Positions 33,972 through 41,706 of a stretch of DNA of 64,000 nt are shown piece by piece. The stretch is from Arthrobacter citreus (lineage in GTDB: Bacteria > Bacillota > Bacilli > Bacillales > Bacillaceae_G). How positions within the stretch are numbered: position 1 is the stretch's first letter; each line of letters begins with the position of its first letter. Location of the stretch: contig CP053688.1 in the NCBI GenBank assembly GCA_013200995.1, forward strand, positions 3,534,001-3,598,000, in the 5' to 3' direction. The notes below the pieces were generated by a model, which searched no databases, was not told the DNA's origin, and saw nothing but the letters and a program-made list of their open reading frames with translations. The position numbers were made by a program, and so were the translations under genes.

Positions 33972-34487
33972 TTAAGATGCATTACTTAAATTATTTGTTG
34001 AAACTTTTGAAGAGAAAATTTTTCGATTAATAAATTTGCTAATATAGTGATCTAATCCTAGACGTCCTGCATTTGAACCAGCGATGATAATAAAGATTCC
34101 TAATAAAACCATTTGTGGGTTTGTGCTAGTAGTACCACTAAACATGAACGCAAAATTCATCATTAAGCCAAAGAACATTGCTGATTTTGTAAAACAACCA
34201 AGAATTAGTCCAAGTCCTATTGCGAATTCTCCGATTGGCACTAAAAAGTTAAATAGATCAATGTTTGGTAATGCAAAATTTGTCAGGAAGTCTGCCCACC
34301 AGCCTTGTACTGCTGGATGTTCCCCTGTCGCGCTTTTTACTGCAAATCCTAAAAATCCTGATGCATCAAATCCACCAGCTGATAATTTACCCCAGCCTGC
34401 ATGAATCCACTCATATCCTAAATAAAGACGAATAATAGCTAAGAAACCAGATGCAATTTTATTAGTTCTTAAAAAATTAATAAACAT
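33972..34487 (-). CDS. DoxX family membrane protein
   Basis: Four-helix membrane protein of the DoxX family (171 residues; PIGEFAIGLGLILGCFTKSA and the N-terminal RLYLGYEWIHAGWGKL are typical). Family members include subunits of thiosulfate:quinone oxidoreductase and redox or quinone-stress proteins; the precise job here is unknown. It is a single gene between glyA and upp. Two matching palindromes upstream (34557-34578, 34593-34608) suggest control by oxygen or redox state. Confidence 0.85.
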   Translation of the reverse strand: MFINFLRTNKIASGFLAIIRLYLGYEWIHAGWGKLSAGGFDASGFLGFAVKSATGEHPAVQGWWADFLTNFALPNIDLFNFLVPIGEFAIGLGLILGCFTKSAMFFGLMMNFAFMFSGTTSTNPQMVLLGIFIIIAGSNAGRLGLDHYISKFINRKIFSSKVSTNNLSNAS

Positions 34488-34534
34488 AATTTTTTTGCCT
34501 CCGTATAGTTTATTTTTTGTTGTTTACATGAGTT

Positions 34535-34540
34535 ATTGTA
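34535..34540 (-). promoter_or_regulatory. Putative -10 box of the DoxX promoter
   Basis: Minus strand TACAAT without a recognisable -35 hexamer at the right distance. The expected start near 34527 puts the centre of the first palindrome about 40-41 bases upstream, as in activator-dependent promoters. Confidence 0.45.
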
Positions 34541-34556
34541 CTCTATTCCAGCTAAC

Positions 34557-34578
34557 ACATGTGAACTATTTCACATGT
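34557..34578. promoter_or_regulatory. CRP/FNR- or Rex-like operator 1
   Basis: ACATGTGAA-CTAT-TTCACATGT is a perfect inverted repeat. Its core fits both TGTGA-N6-TCACA (CRP/FNR family) and TGTGAA-N4-TTCACA (Rex). Confidence 0.75.
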
Positions 34579-34592
34579 TTTAATGAACTTTT

Positions 34593-34608
34593 TGTGAACT
34601 ACTTCACA
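34593..34608. promoter_or_regulatory. CRP/FNR- or Rex-like operator 2
   Basis: TGTGAA-CTAC-TTCACA, same core as operator 1; the two centres are 33 bases (about three helical turns) apart. Confidence 0.72.
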
Positions 34609-34625
34609 TAACTTTCCAAAAATAA

Positions 34626-34669
34626 AGCTATCTTTAGTATACTGCTCATAAGCAGTTCTAAAGATAGCT
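34626..34669 (-). terminator. glyA terminator
   Basis: Perfect 12-bp arms AGCTATCTTTAG / CTAAAGATAGCT with an inner ACTGCT/AGCAGT stem, followed on the minus strand by TTTATTTTT. Confidence 0.93.
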
Positions 34670-34679
34670 ACTTTATAAA

Positions 34680-35921
34680 TTAAAATGTAGGATATAATTC
34701 GTATTTGCTAGATAAAGCATTAACTCGTTTACGAGATGTTTCTAATACTTCTTCATTTTCGTGATCTTTTAAAGTATCAGCAATAATTGATGCGATTTCG
34801 TCCATATCTTCTAAAGTAAAGCCTCTTGAAGTTACAGCCGCTGTACCGATACGAATACCACTTGTTACAAATGGGCTTGCTGGATCGAACGGAATTGTAT
34901 TTTTGTTACATGTAATTCCAACTTCATCCAACACATGTTCAGCAACTTTACCAGTTAACTCTAATGAACGAACGTCAATTAGAATTAAATGATTATCCGT
35001 ACCACCAGATACTAAATTTAACCCGTTAGATTTTAATCCTTCTGCTAAACGCGCAGCGTTATCAATGATTGCTTGAGCATAATTTTTAAAATCATCTTGT
35101 AAAGCTTCACCAAATGCAACTGCTTTTGCTGCAATTACGTGCATTAATGGTCCACCTTGAATTCCAGGGAAAATTGATTTATCAATCGCTTTTGCGTATT
35201 CTTCTTTACATAAAATCATACCACCACGTGGGCCGCGTAAAGTTTTATGAGTCGTTGTTGTCACGAAATCAGCGAATGGAACTGGATTTTGGTGATGACC
35301 AGTCGCTACTAAACCAGCAATATGAGCCATATCAACCATTAAGTATGCTCCAACTTCATCAGCAATCTCTCTGAATTTTTTAAAGTCAATTGCTCTTGGA
35401 TAAGCACTAGCACCAGCTACAATTAATTTTGGCTTGTGTAATTTAGCTTTTTCTAATACATCCTCATAGTTGATTACTTGAGATTCTGGGTCTACACCAT
35501 ACTCAACAAAGTTATATTGAACCCCACTGAAGTTTACTGGACTTCCGTGAGTTAAATGACCACCATGTGATAAATTCATTCCTAATACTGTATCACCATG
35601 TTTTAAAATAGTGAAATAAACTGCCATATTTGCTTGAGCACCTGAATGAGGTTGAACGTTAACATGTTCCGCTCCGAAAATTTCTTTTGCACGGTCTCTT
35701 GCAATGTTTTCTACGATGTCTACATATTCACAACCACCATAGTATCGTTTACTTGGGTAACCTTCAGCATATTTATTTGTTAATACTGAACCTTGGGCTT
35801 CCATTACTGCTTCGCTTACAAAGTTTTCAGAAGCAATTAATTCGATTTTAGTACGTTGTCTACCTAGTTCTAACTGCATTGCTTCATACAATGATGGATC
35901 TTGCTTTTTTAAATTTTCCAC
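34680..35921 (-). CDS. glyA: Serine hydroxymethyltransferase
   Basis: PLP enzyme converting serine and tetrahydrofolate to glycine and methylene-tetrahydrofolate; main one-carbon source. 413 residues; PLP Lys in [14 protein letters not shown] (about residue 228). I use the GTG at 35921, eight bases after GGGGG; the protein then begins [15 protein letters not shown], as in relatives, and the 11 extra upstream codons lack a ribosome binding site. Upstream sequences around 35946 and 35988 (CGAAC cores) loosely resemble PurR boxes, but matches are incomplete. Confidence 0.96.
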   Translation of the reverse strand: MENLKKQDPSLYEAMQLELGRQRTKIELIASENFVSEAVMEAQGSVLTNKYAEGYPSKRYYGGCEYVDIVENIARDRAKEIFGAEHVNVQPHSGAQANMAVYFTILKHGDTVLGMNLSHGGHLTHGSPVNFSGVQYNFVEYGVDPESQVINYEDVLEKAKLHKPKLIVAGASAYPRAIDFKKFREIADEVGAYLMVDMAHIAGLVATGHHQNPVPFADFVTTTTHKTLRGPRGGMILCKEEYAKAIDKSIFPGIQGGPLMHVIAAKAVAFGEALQDDFKNYAQAIIDNAARLAEGLKSNGLNLVSGGTDNHLILIDVRSLELTGKVAEHVLDEVGITCNKNTIPFDPASPFVTSGIRIGTAAVTSRGFTLEDMDEIASIIADTLKDHENEEVLETSRKRVNALSSKYELYPTF

Positions 35922-36087
35922 GGCTATATCCCCCTTATTGTAAAACACGAACATTATTAGTATAAATTTACTATATTATTCGATAAAACGAACGAATTCC
36001 TTTCTATTTTACCATGTTTTGTATTAAAAATAAAAGACATATCTTTCAATTTACTAACATTTAGCTATTCTATTCTATTAAAAAATA

Positions 36088-36654
36088 TTATTTCAAGTCT
36101 TCATCTATTGAATAAACTGCACGTGCTCCACCGATTAACTTTGGACGCGTTTTTGCTGCTGTAATATGTGCTTGTCCAACTTGTTTAATACGCGTTCTTA
36201 AAGGAACAGCCACATGCTTTAAATGCATTCCGATCAATGTGTCCCCAATATCAATCCCTGCATCTGCCTTAATATGCTCAACAATAACTGCATGCTCCAA
36301 ATGTCTAAATGCATACGAAGCAAGGGCACCTCCTGCAGTACGGACTGGTACAACTGTTACCTCATCTAGACGTAAGCTTTTTGCTGTCTTTTTCTGAACT
36401 ACTAGCGCTCTATTTAAATGTTCACAACATTGAAATGCTAATTGTACACCTGTTTCATCTTGAAAGGCTTTAATTTCATTAAATAAAACCTCTGCTACTT
36501 CAATTGTCCCCGATGTACCAATTCTTTGTCCACTTACTTCACTAGTACTACAACCAATTACTAATACATGTTCACTTGTAAAATTTACTTCATCATTCAG
36601 TTCATTTAACAATGACTTTATTTGCTTAGCTACTAAATTTTGCTCTTCATTCAT
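36088..36654 (-). CDS. ywlG: TIGR01440/UPF0340 family protein (YwlG)
   Basis: Conserved Bacillus protein of unknown function (188 residues). [21 protein letters not shown] near the N-terminus (residues 32-52; split here only by naming) and [13 protein letters not shown] in the middle are typical of the family. The ATG at 36654 has AGGAGG seven bases upstream, so I prefer it to the frame six codons longer. Sits between rpiB and glyA as in B. subtilis. Confidence 0.88.
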   Translation of the reverse strand: MNEEQNLVAKQIKSLLNELNDEVNFTSEHVLVIGCSTSEVSGQRIGTSGTIEVAEVLFNEIKAFQDETGVQLAFQCCEHLNRALVVQKKTAKSLRLDEVTVVPVRTAGGALASYAFRHLEHAVIVEHIKADAGIDIGDTLIGMHLKHVAVPLRTRIKQVGQAHITAAKTRPKLIGGARAVYSIDEDLK

Positions 36655-36710
36655 TTCTTTTCCTCCTTTCATTTATATCTAGATCTGATAAATACTTATA
36701 ATTATTACAA

Positions 36711-36739
36711 AAAAACCGATAATCTTCACAATCGGTTTT
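36711..36739 (-). terminator. rpiB terminator
   Basis: Stem AAAACCGAT / ATCGGTTTT with a 10-base loop, 24 bases after the rpiB stop; followed on the minus strand by TTTGTAA. Confidence 0.85.
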
Positions 36740-36762
36740 GGATTAACGGCTTTTTTTGTTTT

Positions 36763-37212
36763 TTATAATTTATGAGTTTTTTCGTATTCTGTAATTTTAT
36801 TTACTCGGTTTTCATGACGTCCGCCTTCAAATTCAGTCAATAACCAAGTTTTCGCAATGTCTCTTGCTAGGCCAGGTCCAATTACACGTTCTCCCATTGC
36901 AAGAATATTTGTATTGTTATGCTGACGAGTTGCTTTTGCACTAAACGTATCGTGTGCCAATGCACAACGTATTCCTTCTACTTTATTCGCAGCAATTGAC
37001 ATTCCAATGCCTGTTCCACAAATTAAAATTCCTCGATCCACTTTTCCACTTGCTACTTTTTGAGCTACTGGAAATGCGTAATCTGGGTAGTCTACAGATG
37101 TACCACATTCGCAACCATAATCTTCGTATTGAATGCCCATTTCATCCATTAAATTCATAATTTCTTGGCGTATGTTTACTCCACCGTGATCAGATGCTAT
37201 TGCTACTTTCAT
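36763..37212 (-). CDS. rpiB: Ribose 5-phosphate isomerase B
   Basis: Interconverts ribose 5-phosphate and ribulose 5-phosphate (may also act on related sugar phosphates). 149 residues, Rossmann-like; IASDHGGVNIRQEI at the start and GILICGTGIGMSIAANK (catalytic Cys about residue 66) are diagnostic. Part of the ywlE-rpiB-ywlG series. Confidence 0.95.
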   Translation of the reverse strand: MKVAIASDHGGVNIRQEIMNLMDEMGIQYEDYGCECGTSVDYPDYAFPVAQKVASGKVDRGILICGTGIGMSIAANKVEGIRCALAHDTFSAKATRQHNNTNILAMGERVIGPGLARDIAKTWLLTEFEGGRHENRVNKITEYEKTHKL

Positions 37213-37340
37213 TAGGTAACCCCCATATTGACATCATTGTGTAATTTTTTATGTATGACTTGTCTTCCATTTTCTATCTTACACTATTATGTTCATATTG
37301 AGGGAATCTAATTAACAACCTTTCATCAAATAAATTATGA

Positions 37341-37775
37341 TTAGTTTGCATTTTGAACGATTTGTTTTACTAATTCTTCTAATTCGTTCAATGTATGTTC
37401 ATAAATTGATAATGATCCTCCGTATGGATCAGAAATATCTATACTCTGACCATTTATAAATTCATAAAATGTAAATATTTTATCCTTATACTGAGGGAAG
37501 TTAGTAATTAGCATTTGTTTATGGCTCGATGTCATTGATAGGACATTCGAAGACCATTCTAATAGTTCTTCATTTACCTGCTGGGACGAATGATTCGCAT
37601 CAATCCCTTTATTCTTTAACGCCAATATTGCATTTTGAGAAGCAGGAATACCTGGCATTGCAAATACACCTGCAGATTTGACTTGAAACAACTCATTACC
37701 ATGATGCCTTAGCAGCGCTTCTGCCATAGGGCTTCTACATGTGTTTCCAGTACAAACAAATAATATATTTTTCAT
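37341..37775 (-). CDS. ywlE: Low-molecular-weight phosphatase, protein-arginine phosphatase type (YwlE)
   Basis: Removes phosphate from protein phospho-arginine in B. subtilis, opposing the McsB kinase. 144 residues. The P-loop is C8-T-G-N-T12-C13-R14-S15; Thr12 matches the residue that gives YwlE its arginine preference over tyrosine. The general acid is Asp116 in ISDPYGG. Cys13 beside the catalytic Cys8 could form the redox disulfide described for the family. Context matches B. subtilis. Confidence 0.92.
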   Translation of the reverse strand: MKNILFVCTGNTCRSPMAEALLRHHGNELFQVKSAGVFAMPGIPASQNAILALKNKGIDANHSSQQVNEELLEWSSNVLSMTSSHKQMLITNFPQYKDKIFTFYEFINGQSIDISDPYGGSLSIYEHTLNELEELVKQIVQNAN

Positions 37776-37835
37776 TTCTATACCTCACCTTCATTGATCG
37801 GAACGTTTTATTTAATCCATTTTACTAAAAAATAA

Positions 37836-37862
37836 AAGGATGGGGCAATTGTCTCCATCCTT
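37836..37862 (-). terminator. mntP terminator
   Basis: Stem AAGGATGG / CCATCCTT, followed on the minus strand by TTATTTTTT; 24 bases after the mntP stop. Confidence 0.85.
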
Positions 37863-37886
37863 AACGTTTTATAACTTATGTATCTA

Positions 37887-38444
37887 TTAAGAAAAAAATA
37901 ATAGCTTAATACCGAAAATTAGCAAGAATGAACCACCTAATAGTTCCCCAAATTTACCAAGTTCTTGCTCTACTCTTCGTCCTAAAAATAAACCAGCCCA
38001 AGTTAAAATTGTACTAATAATACCAAACAAAATAATTGTTAGCCAAGTTTTAGCGCCGAATGTACCTAAACTAATTCCGACTGAAAAGCTGTCTACACTC
38101 ACACTAAACGCAAAAATTAGTAAACCGAATCCACTAGGTGAGTACTTATTTTCCTCTTTTCCAAACAATGTAGAATAAATCATATGGAAACCTATTCCTA
38201 GTAATAACACTCCACCGAGTAATACAGCATACCGCCCAAATTTATCTGATAGTTCATAACCTATGATCATTCCTAATAAGGGCATTACTACATGAAACAG
38301 CCCGATTACAATACCAATATTTATGATCTGTTTAAATTTAAGTTGTATGACACCCATTCCTAATCCAACTGAGAATGCATCTAAACCTAGCGCAGATCCC
38401 ATAATTGTTAATGTAATCATTTCATCGATTAATGAGCTACTCAT
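37887..38444 (-). CDS. mntP: Manganese efflux pump MntP
   Basis: Exports Mn2+ across the cytoplasmic membrane. 185 residues, six helices in two inverted halves; each half has the conserved Asp motif (GLDAFSVGLGMG, about residues 20-31, and SVDSFSVGISLG, about 114-125). Known as ywlD in B. subtilis. No yybP-ykoY manganese riboswitch is visible upstream; that gap instead holds tandem repeats. Confidence 0.93.
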   Translation of the reverse strand: MSSSLIDEMITLTIMGSALGLDAFSVGLGMGVIQLKFKQIINIGIVIGLFHVVMPLLGMIIGYELSDKFGRYAVLLGGVLLLGIGFHMIYSTLFGKEENKYSPSGFGLLIFAFSVSVDSFSVGISLGTFGAKTWLTIILFGIISTILTWAGLFLGRRVEQELGKFGELLGGSFLLIFGIKLLFFS

Positions 38445-38572
38445 GCTTTCCCCCCTAGGACTTGCTATTAAAAGATATGCACGTCCTACAAATCATATGA
38501 AGGAAATTAATAAATTTTAATAATAGTGGTGTGGGGTTCAATTTCGAAAAAGGCGAGCAAAATGTGGACTTT

Positions 38573-38719
38573 GTTGATATAGTTGTGAACTTTGTTGATA
38601 TAGTGATGATTTTTGTTGATATAATGGTAAATCTCGTTGATATCGTAACGAACTTTGTTGATATATTGTTGAATCTCGTTGATTTCGTGGCGAACTTCTT
38701 TGATATTGTATTCAAATCC
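38573..38719 (+). repeat. Tandem repeat, 21-bp period, GTTGATAT family
   Basis: Seven copies in exact 21-base phase start at 38573, 38594, 38615, 38636, 38657, 38678 and 38699. GTTGATAT is constant in the first five; copies six and seven have drifted. The second half of the unit follows NGTNNNGAAYTT. The unit is open in all frames; on the plus strand it would encode a seven-residue VDIVxNF repeat, but there is no ribosome binding site or start codon in a convincing place. Confidence 0.9.
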
Positions 38720-38867
38720 TTCTCTGAACTTAACACCGATGATTTTTTTGTGTTATTTATGGTTTTACTTTCTATATTTTTGCATTCGGTTGTTTTTCAA
38801 TCAATTTTATTGTTTTTTCTTCTATTCTTTTATTCTTTCACTCGATTTCTTCATGATTCTCGCTCTT

Positions 38868-38968
38868 ATTTGCAGTTTTCTTGATTTTTATTGCAGTTTT
38901 GACTTTTTTATTTGCACTTACTAAAATTCATTTGCAGTTTCAACATTTTTATTTGCACTTCCTCTGAC
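38868..38968 (+). repeat. Second repeat family, 21-bp period, TTTGCAGTT/TTTGCACTT
   Basis: TTGCA starts at 38870, 38891, 38912, 38932 and 38953, that is 21, 21, 20 and 21 bases apart. The units have the form TTTGCA(G/C)TT followed by T-rich sequence. Together with the first family this accounts for about half of the 562-base gap 38445-39006; the stretch between them (38720-38867) is T-rich with no gene that I can support. Confidence 0.8.
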
Positions 38969-38978
38969 AGCAAAAAAA

Positions 38979-39011
38979 AATAATAGAAGCCCCCAAGGAG
39001 CTTCTATTATT
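38979..39011 (-). terminator. ywlC terminator
   Basis: Perfect 11-bp arms AATAATAGAAG / CTTCTATTATT overlapping the ywlC stop, followed on the minus strand by TTTTTTTTG. Confidence 0.93.
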
Positions 39012-40050
39012 TTTCCTGCACTATCGAATGTCCACAAGCTTTCCACAATCGATTCATGATTGCAATTCCGATTCCTTCGTACGGGAAGGTCTCGCAGTAA
39101 ATAATATCTACATGTTCATCGTTAAATTTACGAATGCAATCGTATAGCGATGCTGCTACGGTTGATAGCTCATTACGCTTTCCGCACGCGAGTACAACGT
39201 CGGCTTCATATTGTGTTACGTTTTCTTCCGTTGTTAAGATCCCGACTCTTTTTCCTTCTTTTTTGGAATTGTGTATAAGTTTGTGCATAAACTCAATGCT
39301 TCCGTTTACAAGATGCATTTGAGCGTCTGGGGCATAGTGCTTATATTTCATTCCCGGAGATTTTGGTGCTTCGTTTTCTTTCATAGTTGATGGATCTACT
39401 TCTACTGTTGATATGATTTCTTTAATCATTTCTGGCGTAACGCTGCCTGGTCTTAATATTGTAAATATCTCTTGAGAGCAGTCGATCACAGTTGATTCTA
39501 CCCCTACTCCTGTACTACCACCATCGACGATTCCTACTATTCGTCCGTTTAAATCTTCAAATACGTGTTTTGCAGAAGTAGGACTAGGTTTTCCTGATGT
39601 ATTTGCACTTGGTGCAGCTATTGGTAAATTACATGATTCAATTAATGCTAAAGCGACTGGGTGATCTGGCATTCTTACACCAACTGTGGATAAACCTGCC
39701 GTTACATATTTTGAGACATTTTTTTTGCTTTTTAATATTAAAGTTAATGGTCCTGGCCAAAAAGCATCCATTAATTTTTTTGCATCTGCTGGAATGTCTT
39801 CTACTAGACTGTCTAATTGTTCTTCGTTAGCAATGTGTACAATAAGTGGATTGTCACTTGGTCTACCTTTAGCCTCGAAAATTCGTTGGACTGCTTCATC
39901 TGATAGAGCATTTGCCCCTAGTCCATAAACTGTTTCTGTCGGAAATGCGACAACTTGACCTAACTGTAAATTTTTAGCTGCATCCACAATCTGTGGGTAA
40001 ACTTCTACTTTATTCACAGGATTATCCACATACCATATTTTAGTTTCCAT
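39007..40050 (-). CDS. ywlC: L-threonylcarbamoyladenylate synthase (YwlC/Sua5)
   Basis: Makes threonylcarbamoyl-AMP from threonine, bicarbonate and ATP for the t6A37 modification of ANN-decoding tRNAs. 347 residues: YrdC/TsaC domain (about 20-210; VVAFPTETVYGLGANAL and KGRPSDNPLIVHI are signatures) and C-terminal Sua5 domain (about 235-345). Essential-type gene. Start at 40050 follows AGAGAGGTG by six bases; three upstream codons are dropped. DnaA boxes lie inside its start and upstream (40022-40171). Confidence 0.95.
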   Translation of the reverse strand: METKIWYVDNPVNKVEVYPQIVDAAKNLQLGQVVAFPTETVYGLGANALSDEAVQRIFEAKGRPSDNPLIVHIANEEQLDSLVEDIPADAKKLMDAFWPGPLTLILKSKKNVSKYVTAGLSTVGVRMPDHPVALALIESCNLPIAAPSANTSGKPSPTSAKHVFEDLNGRIVGIVDGGSTGVGVESTVIDCSQEIFTILRPGSVTPEMIKEIISTVEVDPSTMKENEAPKSPGMKYKHYAPDAQMHLVNGSIEFMHKLIHNSKKEGKRVGILTTEENVTQYEADVVLACGKRNELSTVAASLYDCIRKFNDEHVDIIYCETFPYEGIGIAIMNRLWKACGHSIVQEK

Positions 40051-40171
40051 ACGTAGCACCTCTCTTTAGAGTGAATAATAGTGTATATTTTACAAATTTA
40101 GACATGATCCAAAGAATGAAAAGCAAGTTTTATCCACAAATTGTGGACAAAACTTGCTAATTTGTGGATAA
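40022..40171. promoter_or_regulatory. DnaA-box cluster at ywlC/ywlB
   Basis: Exact TTATCCACA boxes at 40022-40030 (+), 40130-40138 (+) and 40163-40171 (-), plus TTGTCCACA at 40142-40150 (-). The last three sit in the ywlB-ywlC junction, where AAGTTTTATCCACAAATT pairs with its inverted copy and can also serve as the ywlB terminator. From memory, a stable DnaA-binding site lies near ywlC in B. subtilis. Confidence 0.7.
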
Positions 40172-40615
40172 CTTTGTGTATAGTTCTTTTTGGTAAACTA
40201 ACACTTCTTCATTTGTAATAGTAGTTTGATAATGATTCATTTCTTTAATCCTGTCCGACACATCATCCCTGTCCACCTGCCCGAAACCAAGTAAAAGGAA
40301 TAAGTCTTGAACAACATGCTGCCTTGTTAATAAATATACTTTATTAATCATTTCCTCTTTTAGTTTATCAAGAACACTTTGTAAAAAGAGTACCATATGC
40401 TGTGAATAAATGGTAGGCGCAACTACCAGTGATCTTAATAATGCTTCTTCTCCATCTTGTTCATACCCAATAACTGCTTGTGCTTTCCCGAAGTCATCTT
40501 CCATTATGAAAAAAGATTCTTGTTGTTCCTCTAGCCCATTTGTAGATAATCCTGCTTGTCCTAGAAATGAAAAAATTGTTTCGAAATCTTCTTGAATAGC
40601 TGATCTTATTTTCAT
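40157..40615 (-). CDS. ywlB: GNAT-like acetyltransferase (YwlB type)
   Basis: 152-residue protein with a GNAT-like layout (N-terminal MKIRSAIQEDFETIFSFL, beta-strand region near LRSLVVAPTIYSQHMV, C-terminal LLTRQHVVQDLFLLLGF). Position between spoIIR and ywlC matches YwlB, annotated as an ArgA-like N-acetyltransferase in B. subtilis. The acetyl-CoA-binding Q/RxxGxG/A loop is not obvious (APTIYSQHM in its place), so activity is uncertain. AGGGAGG precedes the ATG by eight bases. Confidence 0.7.
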   Translation of the reverse strand: MKIRSAIQEDFETIFSFLGQAGLSTNGLEEQQESFFIMEDDFGKAQAVIGYEQDGEEALLRSLVVAPTIYSQHMVLFLQSVLDKLKEEMINKVYLLTRQHVVQDLFLLLGFGQVDRDDVSDRIKEMNHYQTTITNEEVLVYQKELYTKLSTN

Positions 40616-40672
40616 AAAAAAACCTCCCTAATATGCTTGTAATACTTTATGCACATAGGGAGATTGCTAGAA

Positions 40673-41473
40673 CTAAAATAAGTTTTTAAACATTTGTACG
40701 AAGAAGCTTTCAACTTTTATATCGCTTTTTGGCTCATCAGTAGGCAGTGTAGATGCTACAACAGCTTCACCGCTATTAGATTCAGCTTCATCTTCTATTT
40801 GTAAATCATTACTATGTTTAAACGAACCATCATCATCACTTAAACGTGTTATATCATCATTCTTTGTAGGTTCGTTTTTAGGCTCATCTTCTATTTTCGT
40901 TTCTTTATCAACTTTTTGCTGAGCTTGAAGTGTATCTTTGTTTAATGTTGCGTCACCATTTGAAAAATCTAGAAAGCATAAAGGCGGGAACAATACGCAC
41001 CACCAGTTCGCTCCTTGACCTGCACCAAGTTTAATTAGTACAGCTTCGTAATCTCCAGCAGGATATAAGAAACTTCCATATAGTTTTGTAGGGAATTTAA
41101 CTTTTTTAGAGAAAGTAATTGTAAATGATTGATTAGAGCCTTCTTCTTTAATAACGCGTGCAACTGTTTTTTGTAAGTCTGGAATATGGCTTTTAATAAC
41201 CTTTTGTCCCTCTTCGAAGCTTGTTAAATCTTTTACCCAAGTGCTAATTTGAGCATTAACTTCGTCTCTTACTTTACGCTTAAGAGCTTGGTCTTCACTA
41301 GAATCACTATTTGCTAGTATTCTTAATCTTACAGCCTTCTTCGGAATTACGACCATTTCATTGCCTTTCGCATTTGTATCTCGAAGTGGCATTAATACCG
41401 ATGAGCTGATCAATAATATGATAAATAAAGAAATAATTCTATATGTTAGTTTTGTTTTATTTTTAGTTTTCAT
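40673..41473 (-). CDS. spoIIR: Stage II sporulation protein R (SpoIIR)
   Basis: Signal protein made in the forespore and exported to the intermembrane space, where it triggers SpoIIGA to process pro-sigma-E in the mother cell. 266 residues: membrane or signal segment (about residues 11-30), the conserved domain (about 40-165; VRLRILANSDSSEDQALKRK and GANWWCVLFPPLCFL are diagnostic), then an acidic, low-complexity tail (about 175-250) not seen in B. subtilis SpoIIR. Start at 41473 chosen for its closer Shine-Dalgarno; the frame extends four codons. A TGCTATAAT element (41572-41580, minus) lies upstream; a sigma-F promoter, expected from the family, was not convincingly found. Confidence 0.9.
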   Translation of the reverse strand: MKTKNKTKLTYRIISLFIILLISSSVLMPLRDTNAKGNEMVVIPKKAVRLRILANSDSSEDQALKRKVRDEVNAQISTWVKDLTSFEEGQKVIKSHIPDLQKTVARVIKEEGSNQSFTITFSKKVKFPTKLYGSFLYPAGDYEAVLIKLGAGQGANWWCVLFPPLCFLDFSNGDATLNKDTLQAQQKVDKETKIEDEPKNEPTKNDDITRLSDDDGSFKHSNDLQIEDEAESNSGEAVVASTLPTDEPKSDIKVESFFVQMFKNLF

Positions 41474-41706
41474 TCTCTCCACCATCCCTCTAGGAACAGT
41501 GTAGACAAATTATAAGTTTCTTAAACACTAGTATTCTATTTTTTCTGTTGATAAGTATACCGACGATTTCCATTATAGCATGGTCACTTCCCATGGGACT
41601 CAGCGTTCCCACATCCCTCTTAGGAGTCGAACTATACTCGATCGTTACTCTAGAATTCTCTCATTTCGTAAAATAGAAGACTTTGAATGGCCACTGTCAT
41701 TGTATT

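Noticed and set aside
35941..36000. PurR boxes upstream of glyA
   Set aside because: Two CGAAC cores are present but flanks match the consensus only partly and the pair has the same orientation instead of the usual inverted one.
37887..38530. Manganese riboswitch (yybP-ykoY) upstream of mntP
   Set aside because: No conserved loops of that class were found before the mntP start.
38573..38719. CRISPR array
   Set aside because: Units are 21 bases in direct contact, without spacers, and no cas genes are present.
38531..38884. 117-codon plus-strand frame containing VDIVxNF repeats, and a 93-codon minus-strand frame over the same place
   Set aside because: A 21-base unit without stops keeps every frame open. 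No ribosome binding site near the ATG, and the rest of the product is Phe/Leu-rich T-tract translation.
41580..41706. Possible tRNA-like or leader RNA before spoIIR (GC-richer patch with GAGT/ACTC and CCCATGGG)
   Set aside because: Could not form a cloverleaf or a known riboswitch; left as unexplained sequence.
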